A stretch of DNA of 64,000 bases from Parelaphostrongylus tenuis (lineage: Eukaryota > Nematoda > Chromadorea > Rhabditida > Metastrongylidae), in assembly GCA_019055375.1 (NCBI GenBank), contig JAHQIW010000304.1:274602-338601 (forward strand), given 5' to 3'. The position numbers and the translations under genes were made by a program. The notes below the pieces were generated by a model. The model did no database searches. It saw nothing but the letters and a program-made list of their open reading frames with translations, and was not told the origin of the DNA. Positions 45,595 to 57,883 of this stretch are shown here, in pieces (positions within the stretch are counted from its first letter, which is position 1; the number at the start of each line of letters is the position of its first letter).

Positions 45595-46475
45595 TATTAA
45601 TGAAAATTCGTTCTCATTCGCCGGACAAGGTTTTTCATGAGAGTGTTAGTAATAATCGGAAAGCTTAAATCACTGCCTAGAGCCGCACGTGACTGTCTTT
45701 GAACAAGCCTTTACATGACGCTTTAGAACTAACAATAAAATTATGCTTCGCACCCTTCGCACGTCTTCAGTTTTCTCACGCTTGTAATCTTCGGGATGCA
45801 CGAGAAGCATAGGAACGTGTAGAGGAAACTTTGTGGCATCTGAGTCACTCAATCGTTTTCCATAGAGTTTCTTCTTGAAAGCGAAAAAAATCACAATTGA
45901 AAACAAGTTGCATCCCACATATTCAACGGCCAGGGCATCGATTCAATGCCCCCTCCCCACCTCTCCCGAGTCCGTGAGATGGCCGATAAACAAGCTCGCC
46001 GAATATGTGAAACTCGATCCTATTTTTCCTGCTACGTCGCAGTCAAGCAATCTGTTCAGCAAATAAACACAGCGCTGGAGTCATTAAAAGTTACGCTATC
46101 AAATGATTTCTAAAAATCGAAAAAATGAGCTCTGTCCGTCTCGCCGTAAAACATAATTATTAACTTTTCCCTACAACATTATTAAAAGAGCTTTTCCAAA
46201 AAACAATCACATTTTTGAGTTTTTCGAGACTTGTACTATTGAAAGAGTACTAGAAGTTTAAGGAAGGAGTTTCATTCAGCGAAGTATATGCGGGATAAAA
46301 AAAAAAGCGTAGTCGTGTGAAACATATTTTAATCTTAGATTTTGCAGTGCTATAAAAACGTGTTTTCAAAAAGCGGCTACGTACAGCTCTAACTAGAGAT
46401 TTAAGCTTCTACTGATTACTAACACTCGCATGACATTTTTTGTCCAACGAATGAGGTTGAATATTCTCTCACCAT
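45595..46475. mobile_element. F-family element, copy 5
   Basis: Left arm (gaaaattcgttctcattcgccggacaagg..gagtgttagtaat) and right arm (aagcttctactgattactaacactcgcatgac..gtccaacgaatgagg) are inverted. The interior keeps gctatcaaatgatttct..gctctgtccg. The intact size of about 880 bp fits the family. Confidence 0.75.
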
Positions 46476-47028
46476 CTAGCATATAAAATATCGACACTCA
46501 TCCTGGGAAATGCTTTTTTTCCTAGTTGAGTATTAAACGCAAAAGTTTCATGCTGTAGTTCCGAACTTCTAGATTAGAAATGATTGAAATTTGAGTTGCT
46601 AATCCTTTGGGTTCCACGTGAACCATTTTGCGCAAGGTACAGTTTCTGATCACAAAATTGCTGATTATTTTTAGAGAAGGACATTGCGATGTTTGTAGGT
46701 TTTGGCTCTACATCTATAAAATTGGTATTTTGCTTATCTACGTCGCTTTAAGCCAAGATGTCGAAATATGAACTTGACCTTGAACGATACTGAACTTGAC
46801 GTGCTTCATAGATAGGGGAAGCCAGATGGCATTTCACTGTCAAGAGCACGGGTACGTGGTGTCCATATTTTTGGTTTTCAGGTTATCCACACAAATTTGT
46901 TCGCTCGTAGTTTAGGTACATGAATACTCTTTCAGCGAATCACTTAGTGGTTCCTGAATACATGGACATCTATCTCGACTACTGTACACATCTTCGATCA
47001 ACCGCTTCACGAGATCTTCGTCGCTGTG
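46476..47028. other. nothing recognised
   Basis: A minus-strand 60-codon frame overlaps the next SINE head (46,912-47,094); its acidic part (SDEDLVKRLIEDVYSSRDRC) has no match I recognise. Confidence 0.3.
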
Positions 47029-47300
47029 TGATGTGGGGCTCGTTGACCGAGGTGTTGTGATAGTTGTCGCGGCGCGCGTAGAGCTAAGCTCCACCAGCCC
47101 AACTGTCTCCTACGGTCAATAACAGCGACCTATATAGAACGCCACAGTCAGGCTATCCTCGAGATTGCAAGAAGACTCGCTCAACCAATATTCTACGACG
47201 TTCGATAGGAAGACGAAAAAACGAAACAAATACCAGAAGTACCGGGCTTCGCTTAGTGAAAAATAAACACTGTGAAGACGGATCAATAAGGTGTCAAAAA
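47029..47300 (+). mobile_element. SINE family B, copy 4
   Basis: Head ggggctcgttgaccgaggtgttgtgatag, body agctaagctccacc..caataacagcg..ttctacgacgtt, 3' end cactgtgaagacggatcaataagg followed by tgtcaaaaaa. Confidence 0.78.
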
Positions 47301-50300
47301 ACTATTATTGTTTGTTCGTGTTGAATGTGCACTATTGATTTTATGAGAAGTACAACCTTGTGGAGAAAATTATGATCATGCGTAGAATGTGTACTTTGTA
47401 AAAAATTGCTGATGTAGGTTCCTCACGTAAAGTAGAAAGCTGGCAAATAGCAGAATTTGTAGGTTACAAAATATACGCTTCTAAAACCTTTTGGTTTTTT
47501 GATCTTCCAGCAGCTAGCCTTTTCAGCGTCTAGTGAGTCCCGTACTTTGGAAGTTCTTTCTTCTTTCTCCATTTAGCAATCAGAGGTTTTTAGCTGCAGC
47601 AGTTCATTTGCCGAGGAGACATCTATAATTACTAGTGTAGAATTGTCATACTAATAAATTGTGCGCGGGCTCCATCGCTGCCGTTCAGCCACAACTTCGC
47701 TCTTTCATACGCCCCTACTATCACGGATTATGAGCCTGTGTTCATGGCGGTTTCTGTAAACAAGCTAAATGCGCTAATTCCAGGTATGTCCCTTTGATGT
47801 AGCACAAATTACCGTCATGCAACCTCACCACGTGCAAAAGGAACCCATCAATTCGCAAGTTCGCACCATCTCCCTGGATTTTCTGTGAGTTTTTATTAGA
47901 AGTTGTGACAGGTGGTCTAATCCCGTATAGCTTGACTTGTCAACTGTGGAATGAAATGTAAAGCGATGATAAGCGATAGGCCTACAAAATCAGCTTCCTT
48001 TCGAAAATTGGAACTGACGGACAGCGAGCATAAAGCCTATTAGAATTTCAGCGCTGTGTTCCACAGAATTTCATTCATATTAGTAATGATAAGCTCAATC
48101 AAATCATTATACAGGATAAACATGTATTTAATGAACTCTACGACGCTCGCTTAACCCTCTATGGGTAAACGGTCTCTAGTGTCTCATCTGTGATCTCAAG
48201 CTTTTTTTGCATCGTTTAGCGCTTGAGATGGTCACTGTATCCAAAACGGCAATTACGAGTCTTCTATGGCTTCTTCATCAATCATGGTCTAGGCTTCAAT
48301 GAATTTCCTTGTAGAGATTCTAGACTCAACGAAAATATTATGTGACAAGATGCTTCACAGGTGTTGTTCTAACGATTACATATGCACACAATGAATTGTA
48401 CAAACACGCGATGTGGCAACTATTCTAAACGGAGTTACTATTTTGCTTGCAAAAGCTTAGTTCCTTGCAAAAAGCTGCCACTAAACATCTTCTCTATGAC
48501 TTAGTTCAAAACAATTTCAGACTGACCAAAGTGGTGGCCTCGATGCATAAAGATCAGAGCGTTATTTTGCATAAATCTAAACTTCAACACAAATAGGGTT
48601 ATAATTTCGGTGTTCAGAACATCGGTCATGGAAGAATGGCCTCCAAATGTACATTGCAGAGATGCTTTGCGTTTCGTTTGAGAAACAGTGATAGGCGCCT
48701 ACCATCAGCTGACAACAAGCTTTGATCCGTTTTTCAAACTGAGTTTCCAAAACTGCTTAAGTTATTTCAGAAAATCTGTGCGCTCACAACTGGACAATCT
48801 TTCGTAACTAAAAGGGTTATGTAGATATATGAGAATGTTGAGTCGTATGCAAAACTCTCGAGTCTGGGGAGAGCTGAATCAGGGCGCCTGCTACTACTAC
48901 GCCACTGAGAGCACCATTTTGCTTCTCTTCTTTTTTCGATGTAAACTCTCAAAACTGTTAGCAACAAACTTTCAAAGGGTTCGGTGAACATGCGTCGGCA
49001 TTTGACACAGTGCAGCTAACAGCTACTAGGATGTATATTTTATAAAAACTCTTTTTTTACTAGTATTTGGCTGAGTTATGATGTTGGACTCAAACATCTA
49101 AGATTTTTGAGTGATAAGCAGATACGTTTTTAGCATTGACCATAAAACTGTTTCATTTCTACGAAACTAATCATGTTATATTCTTCCTTCATCAAGCGAG
49201 AAGTACGAATTTGATAAGAGACTTAATTGATCAGCTAACTTTTCAGAGTCGTCTCCATTCTTCAGCAATCGGTATAGTACTCATCAGTACTCAGCATTAT
49301 ACTAATTTCCCCAATGTTCATCATAGAAGCAGATCCGACTTGAATGAAAACGAAGGCGAGAACGAGGAGAAACGACTGTAAAGTATCAGCTAGCATCGAT
49401 TGGTTTTAAGAAGACGATACGCGTCGACACGTCAGCCGAATAAATAACTTTTTTATCAATTTCTTTTTGCTTGGTCAAGAAAGTATAAGTGATTTTTTGA
49501 TGATTCCAAAGTTAATGAGAAGTCAGTTTTCAGATTTCCGATTCAGTTTTCCACTCTTGAAAAAGAAGGAGAAGTACCAAGAACACATCCCAAACATTTA
49601 GAATTGTCTTGCAGCAATTTTAATCAAATAACGTGTTGACGCAAAGTCAGCGGTCATAGCACGGATACAGTCGTGCGACAGTCCCGTCGCGAGAGATTAG
49701 TCGCATTACTCACGATGACTGGAATGAACTACATATTTATGGACCGAGTCGACCTCCATGCCAGATGTCGGATGTTGAAAAGGACATCTTCGATTCAAAT
49801 TTGCATTTGTAATTTTCATGGAGAAATGTGTGCAGAAGTACGAGATTGTGAATTCTGCGATGGTAGAAGTTGAAAAATCTCCCGCCTTGATAGGTGATCA
49901 ATAAAATCCAGTCGTTTATCTGCTTTTTGAATTATTTCCAAATATAAAAGTATTTTTGCTCAATCATTATTTAGTTAGACGAGAGAACATTATATTGACC
50001 GACATTGGAGCTCATAGTACAAACACACTCGCGGCTTCATTTCCGTCAATACTTCGATTACAAGGTTGAACGCTCAAAAACGCAGGGATCGCGGACAGCG
50101 ATGATCCATCATAGTGCTTCTTACCTGCGGAAAAAACACCTGCAAATACTCGATGATATTTCGTTATTCTTCAGTATTGGATATTACCAAGACTTTCAAA
50201 GCACAGTGTTAAAACATTCTCAATAAAGAATGGGAAGCACGGGACTGGAAATTTATTTTAAAGTTTTCATTAGGACTCATGGGACCAACGAACTCATGGG

Positions 50301-50900
50301 TTCATTAGGGCTTGGCAACATCGGGAAGTATCGTAAAACAGAATGAATTTGATTTCCTGGAAAGAAACGAAGGAAGCACTAATACAGTAAATTACGTAGT
50401 GAATATACGTGGTCTGAAAAAAGGCTCAGATTTTGATCAAAAGTTTGAAATGGCCAAAGTATTGCAGCCTCACCCACCTGTGTGATGTTTCTGTTGAGGA
50501 CTAGGCCATCATTCATTAGACGTAGTGTTTTTCACATTCAGACATCGTCATTGCGTTGTCTTTCCTGATGCTGATCGGATTTGTCCTGATTTCGCAACCT
50601 TTTGGGTGGCACTGGAACCTGCATTCGTCTGTTTCGTAGTCGTTGGCTATATAACTATATGGGAATGTAAATTTGTTTTGATACTAAAATCTTTTGGCCA
50701 GAGCAAATAGCTTCGCATGGGAGAAGCGATCAAATGTTTTTCACAGACGCGCTGTGAGCTCTCAGATAACCGTTATGGCCAGATAGGTATGAAGAGCCCC
50801 CTCCAATACGATAAGTTCATGAAGAGCCCTCAGGAGATAGGGAGAAAACTTCATGAATATCGTGCTTATTCATTTTATCTGGTTCCGATTTTCTTGAGGA
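47301..50900. other. 3.6 kb without a recognised gene
   Basis: Longest empty stretch. A plus-strand frame at 49,718-49,873 (Cys-rich end, ICICNFHGEMCAEVRDCEFC..stop) is followed within about 30 bp by an AATAAA signal (near 49,901). It could be the last exon of a small Cys-rich protein gene, but no upstream exon was found. Nothing else supported. Confidence 0.3.
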
Positions 50901-51160
50901 CGACGAAAGCGAGTGGCTAGTGATGCTCGGCGCGGCCCTACGCGGAGTTGATCCCCTACCCCCTCCGACACTCTTCGGCAATCAACAACAAACGCCCTGC
51001 GGATCGCCTCAGCTTGGCTATCCTCGAGGCTATGAGGAGAGTGCTAGACCTTCATCATCAAGAAGACAAGCCCCGGAGAAAGCGATAAACGCGCGAAGAG
51101 CAATTGAGTGCTAGAAGTACTGGGATGACAAAGTTAAAATAAACTGTGATGTAGGTTAAA
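50901..51160 (+). mobile_element. SINE family B, copy 5
   Basis: Head gcgagtggctagtgatgctcggcgcgg, body cggagttgatcccctacccc..ctcttcggcaatcaacaac..ggctatcctcgagg, 3' part aactgtgatgtagg. More diverged 3' end than other copies. Confidence 0.72.
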
Positions 51161-52393
51161 TGAAGTGATAAACTGAAGTGGTTTACTCCCACACAATTCG
51201 ATTTTCACGTCTACTATAACGATTACAGAAATTCTTCCTTTCGGTCCTCGTATTTTTCCTGCGTTTAAATTGACGCTGTCTGAACAGCAGCGACGGGCAA
51301 CGCTGTGACAAGATGTTTTGAAACTGGAGTATAAAGAAATGAAAAATCTTGTTGACCGTGCCTAAAAAAATGGCAGCCATCATCGCTGCGTCTGTCCCAG
51401 CTGATGTTCTTACCCATGTGAATATCATACTCTACAAGGCAGAAACATGCTGTGAACAAAAATGAATGCGTTGTGTTCAATATGCTTCCTTCGAATGCTG
51501 CTCTCGATCTAAATTGATCTTCTTTTTATCCACCGTACTGCCGACCCCTCTCTCGAGCGTCATTAGGTTTGTCATTTTGTGACGACTGCTTAACAGAATA
51601 GGGTGAACAAAGCGAAAGTGAGCCATTTGTGGTCCTAGACCATGTCCACGTTTTTCTACCCATGACTGCCAAAGAACTCCAGGCAAGTAAGTCCTGCATC
51701 CGAATACTGTGGCCGTTGAACACCCTACGCATTTCATTCGATTACTTCGTTTCACTACATCACATTACAAGTTTTCAATCACGAAGACAAACTCCTTCTC
51801 AAGCCGCCCAGTTGTACCACACACTGTTGAAGCGCAGTCGGAATTGACACACAGCCGCTCATGAAACTCAATGAAATTTCCAAACCTTCTTGTATGAATA
51901 TCACAGTTCCTATCACTTAGTTTCAACTATAACTGCATCAATCGGTTTAACTTCCTCATTCATCTGTGGACTGATGTTGCAGCAGTACTCATTCGAGATA
52001 TTACGTCCCATTTAATCGCCTATCAAAGGAATCACGTTGATTATAATTGTAAACTGGCAGAAGAGTGTTTATTAAACAAACTGCAATGCCACTCAGCAAC
52101 ACAGACATGATATTCTACAACCTAGGATTGAAATTCTCAATTACCAAACTCTTCTCAGCTATTGGATGCGTTATATGCTGTGAATGAGCTACTAAACAAG
52201 CGCAAAAAAGAAAAAAAATAATGAATGTTGTCAGCCATTTACCAGTTTCATTGATTGGCGACTAAAAGATAAAAACCAAGGCAGCAAGCTTAACATGTGG
52301 ATTTAATATGAATAGATTAAGTTGACAAAGCGTAAACCGTTCGCCTCCTCTACACGTGCGCTTGCCGAGTTCCTCATCTTCATGTCATAAGCT
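51161..52393. other. flank of the WDR-23-like pseudogene, nothing independent
   Basis: Minus-strand open frames at 51,265-51,755 overlap in two frames without a motif. From about 51,900 on, the text resembles the downstream flank of the gene at 34 kb. Confidence 0.35.
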
Positions 52394-53432
52394 CTATAGT
52401 TTTTGGTTCTTGCATGATTTGACGTTGTCATAACGTTCGTCCCATTTCCATATCGTTGCCTCACCACCCCACTAAAAAATAATGTAAACTATAAGCTGAA
52501 AAAAATACGACAAAAACCTATCTGACGTGCATTAATGGACAATCTATTCAAAACAAGCATCTTCATTCTGCCGAGTTATTGCTAATAACAGCCGTTTCTT
52601 TTCAATCAGAACTATTACAAATAGATTTTGTAATTTAATAATAACAATAATAGTATTTTTATATGAACATCTATATAGCAGTTGTTCCGCTAAACAATTG
52701 CTACTTCCTTTGCGCGGCGCATGTACGTATTATAGATAATACAACACTATGTTAAATTTATCGAATAAGCATAACATTGTATCCTGTGAACATTGTCTCA
52801 AATAATCGGAAGGCGACGTAATTAGCCTGCTTATTGGCCCGAGATCGCGATGTTGCCTGAACATTGCCGATGGCGGTCACCTGTCGACGACATGGTTGCT
52901 CAGCGGTCAGAGAAATTGGCGATGGTGGAGAATCACGCCCACAATGGCACTTGGTGGCACTTGATTCCTCTTTACGTTCTCTTTGCTTGCTCGTTCTCTT
53001 TATCTCCCCCTACTCAGCTGTCGATTGTATTAAGTAAGTGTCAAGACATCAGCTATCAGTTGCTTCTTCCTTTCATGTATCTCGAATCAATCACTCATTT
53101 TTCGACGTCGTCACTCACTTGTCCTTGGCATCAACTTCATCGTTCTCTTTTATGATTAAGTTCGTTTCGTTAATGCTCATGATGGCTGTTGTACATATGT
53201 GTGCATATATTTTGATATATTTAGGTTGTTCGATATAAGGATAAATCCTATCCCAAAAACCCGCGTGGCAGGTCAAATCAAGACGAGACAAAGAGCAGTA
53301 CTCTATCGCAAAGTGTACAAGACGACTCAACTATCACTGAAACTAAAATAGTGGTGCATCGGCCGAACTAAAATAGTCTACAGCCTAAATTCTTTCTATT
53401 TTGACTGCCACTTGCAGTGGTATGATCTTATA

Positions 53433-53752
53433 AGGATAAAGGATAAAGCTCTCGGCGTTGATCAATCCCTGAGGGATGCGCCATGCATTCGACTTCAATT
53501 TTTAACTTCGTCTGAGGTGATTGAATGCATATCTGCCTTTACAATGACTCGCGGTGGCCTCCCCCTGACCGAGTCAGTGCTGCTTATCCTCTCAGACAAG
53601 TCTGAGACCTGTCTGGTACCAATTTACCGACCCCGGAGGCATGGATGGCTTGGTGAGCCATGAGCGCGAGATCGAACCAGTGACCTCGTGTGCGACGCAG
53701 GGCACCCCTAACCACTGCGCCACATGCGCCTCGCGCTCATTCAACTCAACTC
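53433..53752 (-). mobile_element. SINE family A, copy 2, with 11-bp target-site duplication
   Basis: Flanked by atgatcttata at 53,422-53,432 and 53,753-53,763. On the minus strand it has a tRNA-like head (GGCGCATGTGGCGCAGTGG, then the B box GGTTCGATCTC), a conserved body, and a tail of two TTTATCC units. It sits inside the terminal sequence of a T-family element, so it is younger than that element. Confidence 0.88.
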
Positions 53753-53800
53753 ATGATCTTATAGTATACCCAATATGTCGAGTGCTGTGCAAAAACGTTT

Positions 53801-53871
53801 GCGTCAGCCGGGATTCGAACCCAGATCTCACTCTTTCCGGGAGCGTATGCTAACCGTTGCACTACCGACGC
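53801..53871 (-). other. 71-nt tRNA-like sequence in a T-family arm
   Basis: Acceptor stem GCGTCGG/CTGACGC (7 pairs, one G-T), D arm GTGC..GCAT, anticodon arm CGCTC-CCGGAAA-GAGTG, T arm CTGGG-TTCGAAT-CCCGG. The position before the GGA anticodon is C instead of T, and the variable arm is short, so a working tRNA is unlikely. Both pol III internal boxes look usable. Confidence 0.65.
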
Positions 53872-54444
53872 TCGCTTTGCATAGCACTCTTATTTACGCT
53901 ACTACGCGTTGTCTGCCAACAGCCAACCGTCGATGGTCTGGCGGGGCAGCCGCTATCGGCATTGAACCCACTTGTGTTGACAGACACTGGATAATAATCT
54001 ACAGCAAAAGCAAAAAAAAATGCCGTCTTTCGCTCACGTGGACATAGCGCTACGCTAAACTGGCCACTAGATGCCGTTGAAGTATGAGCCGTGATAGAGT
54101 TACGGAAGGATATTCCACGTACAGTTCAGAGGACTTCACAATGGAGAACAAGTCTGACAACGATTAAGGTCTTCGTGGTCAAAAAGCAAAGCACGTGAAA
54201 CATAGAAGGTCATTGCCGAAGATGCTCAGCCGAAATTTACTCTAAACGTCACAAAAGAGCTCAGTATTAGTCAAACAACAAGTGCTTCTCTTTGCTAAAC
54301 ACAGACAATTCCTCCTATCGCTTCATTCACGCGGGGCTACGGGTTAATTCCAAGTGCACTGTGTTGTGACTTAAAAAATATCATCACTCGTATTCAATAA
54401 CCGAAGAGTAAGTGCCATGAATGGGCAAAAATAAAGTAATATGG

Positions 54445-55340
54445 GTTCTTTCTGATTAGGAGGGAACGAATGAAAAACCGCTTTCATTCGCTGAAGAAAA
54501 ACTTTTCCCAGGAGTGCTATTGACCATTCGAAAACTGAACTTGAAGCTACCGCCACGCCGCCGGTTTTTCAAAACACCCTTCCATAACGTTGTTGCATCG
54601 AGATCAAAAATGATGCTTCATACTCGTCTTTTGCATTCGTTTTTATCATGCTTATAATTCGCTGAAAGCCAAAAAGCATATCAATGTGTACAGAAATTTC
54701 CCTAGTATCCTAGTCAACCGTCTTATCTAGAGTTTCTGCCGAAACGGAAGAAAAATTCCTAATTGAATAGCAAAACAACGATCGCCCAGCCTCGCCCCGC
54801 CGTCCTCAACGGCCTTCGAATTGTTGGATAGCTTGTAAACAACGTATCGTAATGTAAAACTCAATGTTATTTTCCCTGATAAAGCGTATTTCCAGAAAAC
54901 AAGCACATGGCTAGAACCAGAAAACATTACACTGTCAGATGATTACTAATAGTCTGAAGAAAAGCTCTGACCGGCGAAGTTCAAAGCACAAATCGAAGAC
55001 CAGAGCAGATCAAAAGATCAAGAGAATAGATCTTTTTGGAAAGCAAACACATTTTTGAGTTCTTTAGAGCTTATGCTATCGAATGAGTGAGTCAGTCACG
55101 TAAACTAGCACTCTGAGGAAGGATCTTTGTCCAACGAAATATAAGCGAGGTAAGACAAAAACGTGGTTTTGTGAGAACGTGATTTTGGATATTACAATGT
55201 TGTAAAGCGGTGTTTTGGAAAAGCGGAGACGTGGGGCTGTAGACACAAGTCTCAGCTTTCGAATGGTTACTAACAATCTTATGGAAAGTTCTTCTCCAGC
55301 TAATGAGATCGACTTTTCATTTGTTCCCTACTTATAGAAA
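54445..55340. mobile_element. F-family inverted-repeat element, complete copy 6
   Basis: Left arm gagggaacgaatgaaaaaccgctttcattcgctgaag..gaccattcgaaaactgaac..cgccggtttttc. The right arm is its mirror (gaaaagcggagacgtggggctgtag..ctcagctttcgaatggttactaac..gatcgacttttcatttgttccc). The interior of about 600 bp has no long ORF. Best reference copy of the family in this window. Confidence 0.82.
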
Positions 55341-55849
55341 GAACTGCAAGATGAGATTCCAAGAATGGCATATTAAATTCCCTCACTTGAGTTTGAACTC
55401 TTCTACCTCCAAAGATTTGACCACAGAAAATCGACGTAAATCCTAAAGTTTTATTGTATTGTTCAACGAATTACTTATGAGCTGCCCTAAAGTCAACGAT
55501 CAACGAGAACGTTCTGAAACGCTTCCTTAGAACGCAATTCAGAGCGACAGGATATGGAATCGCAAGTTGCGGGCTGTAGTCGGATGCGGCTTGCAGTGCA
55601 CAATAAATCGCTGCTTCGATCCCGTGCTTAGGCCAAGGCCGACGCGTGTTAGTGAAACAACAAGAGACAATAAGTGAGCATAACTCCGCGAGTCATTGGC
55701 TATATAATTATTCGATCACCGCTACAGTGAATAACCCCCCAAGGACGACGTGTACCAGCTGAAATACATGATTGTTTGAAGACCTTTTTTGTTGGACAAA
55801 ACTTCCTTTCAGACACTTAGTGATTATCGAAAGCTTGAATGTCTGCGAT

Positions 55850-56300
55850 TTCAACAATATGTTCGACCTGATATCGAGTAACGTGTAAAACTTTTGAGTA
55901 AAGCGGGACTGGAACCCGCGTCTCACTCTGCCGAGAGTGCGTGCTCTACCCCGCTGCACTACTGACGCTCGTATAGCCACCACTCTTTCTACGCTACAAC
56001 GCATCTATCAGTCAGCAACCAATCGTCAACGGTTGGTACAATAGCCAGCATCTCTCAGCGTGGTGGGGTTTAACATCGATACCGACTACCGGGGCCAGCC
56101 ATTGACGATTGGTTGCTGGCAGATAGATGCGCTACAGCGTAGAAAAAATTATCAAAACGGGCGCCGATAGTGCAACGGTGTAGAGCACGCGCTCCCGGAC
56201 ATAGTGGGACGCAGGTCGAGTCCCGCCTGATGTGAAAATTTTGTAGATCACTCTACATCACTGGGTATATCTGTAACATCAAATCACTGCCTAAACCAAT
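55850..56300. mobile_element. T-family tRNA-like hairpin element, most complete copy 6
   Basis: Both arms are present, each with a tRNA-like unit. Left, on the minus strand: gcgggactggaacccgcg..gcgtgctctacc. Right, on the plus strand: gcgccgatagtgcaacggtgtagagcacgcg..ggtcgagtcccgcctgatg. The two units point outward. The inner stems (ctacgctacaacgcatctatcagtcagcaaccaatcgtcaacgg and its mirror) make a long hairpin. Lies in an intron of the WDR-23 pseudogene. Confidence 0.82.
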
Positions 56301-57883
56301 TAAATAAAATAGGTTCTACTTGATTGATATGACTGATTTCTATAATAGTCATTTTAGTACGTTGTAGCGACATAGACAAAATTATATTTCCTACTCAGTT
56401 TGTTTTATTTCCTCGGATGGGACTTGTATATGGCCTTTGGCCAAACATTTATTAGCCATTCGATAGCCCAAATCTCAGAAAATCTGATTTGATTTTAGAA
56501 AGGTTTTTCACAGAACGCTGTAAGAACGAAAAGAAGATTACGTTTCATGATAAGAGTTTTTACCGTACAGAAAAGATGAATATGTGCGATAAACATACTT
56601 GTAGAAAGAATTATGTAGAATTATAGTAACAAAAAAATCTAATGTTTCACTTTTCAAATGAAGGAAAAACCTCAATTGAATAACGAAAATCGCGGGCCTC
56701 TTGTGAGTTACGCAGTGCGATCGATAAACTGCCGTCTCTAAATTAAAGGGTTAATGAAGTCGAATACGCATTGCATTCAGCAAAAATGGCCAACGCCGAA
56801 GACTTTATAATTTTGCATATTTAGGCCAAATCAAAACCTAAAGAAATGATCTGTTGCTGCCTCGAGCGACAATGTATGACTCGAGCGTCACTGTATGTTA
56901 TACTGTCCCGATGTCCAACGAACGCGCTTACTGATTGGTAATTCAAGGCGCCAAGGGCACGGTGGTCAAACACCTGGATAAAAGTGCGCAGATTGCAACA
57001 TGCTCACAGGACTTCTTCTAAATCGGCAATAAATAGCTGGCAACAAAGCCCACTACATCACCGAGCAGTGTACCTTGACAATTGTATCACTACCTTCACA
57101 GTAGAGTAGATGAGAGTTAGTATCACCATAACATACACCATTCACTTTGTTACTATCTTCACCATCAGTTGTAACGACCTGAAAATCGGAAAATTTCTAA
57201 AGAATGCATGATTGGGATTTCCAGTTGATATTGTTCTAGAAGCTACTGCACAGAAATGAAAAAGCTAACAGCACTTACAGAGTTTAGATCAAAAATGTGT
57301 ATGCTTCCGTTCATATTTCCACATAAAATTTCGTGACCTTCTCGTGAAAACCGCACTGAACGCACTATTGGGGAACTGAATGCAAAAGCATTGAGAAAAC
57401 TCAGTTAAATTCCAAAGTAATTCGGAGATCACCTAACAAGCACACAGTCTTGCATTTACGATGCACTCATAAGCAATTTATTTTGAAAAAATAAAGATTT
57501 CTGAAATCCCACGATTCTATTGATTATTGCATCCAGAAATCACATGCAGATATGTAGATTCGAAGGTCAACAATTCATGAGGTTTGAAGTCCATCGCTGC
57601 TTATGTTACTAAACTGATGTAAACAACAAAACCTCGAATACTCACTCATGCTCACTGGGAATTTGAAGTGCAGTCCGCAAAATACTAGTGGGATGATCCA
57701 AAGTGGGATCTAATAAACTGCAAGATAGATGGTTTTTAGGCAATAAAAAGCTCAATAATCCGACTATGTCTAAACATCAGCGTGATTAGAAAAATATAAA
57801 ATTTCTCACAAAGTATCCTTTTCTTTACTCAGAAAATGCGAGAGGCTGAAACTTCCTTTTGCGCAAAACTCGATGGCTGTTTC

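Larger units (their letters stand above)
53400..53990. mobile_element. T-family tRNA-like element, copy 5 (right arm lost, SINE inserted)
   Basis: The extended T terminal text (tgcagtggtatgatcttata) is interrupted by SINE A copy 2 and resumes as gtatacccaatatgtcgagtg. The left tRNA-like arm (53,801-53,871, minus) and the central stems (cgcgttgtctgccaacagccaacc) follow. The right arm is absent. Confidence 0.78.
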
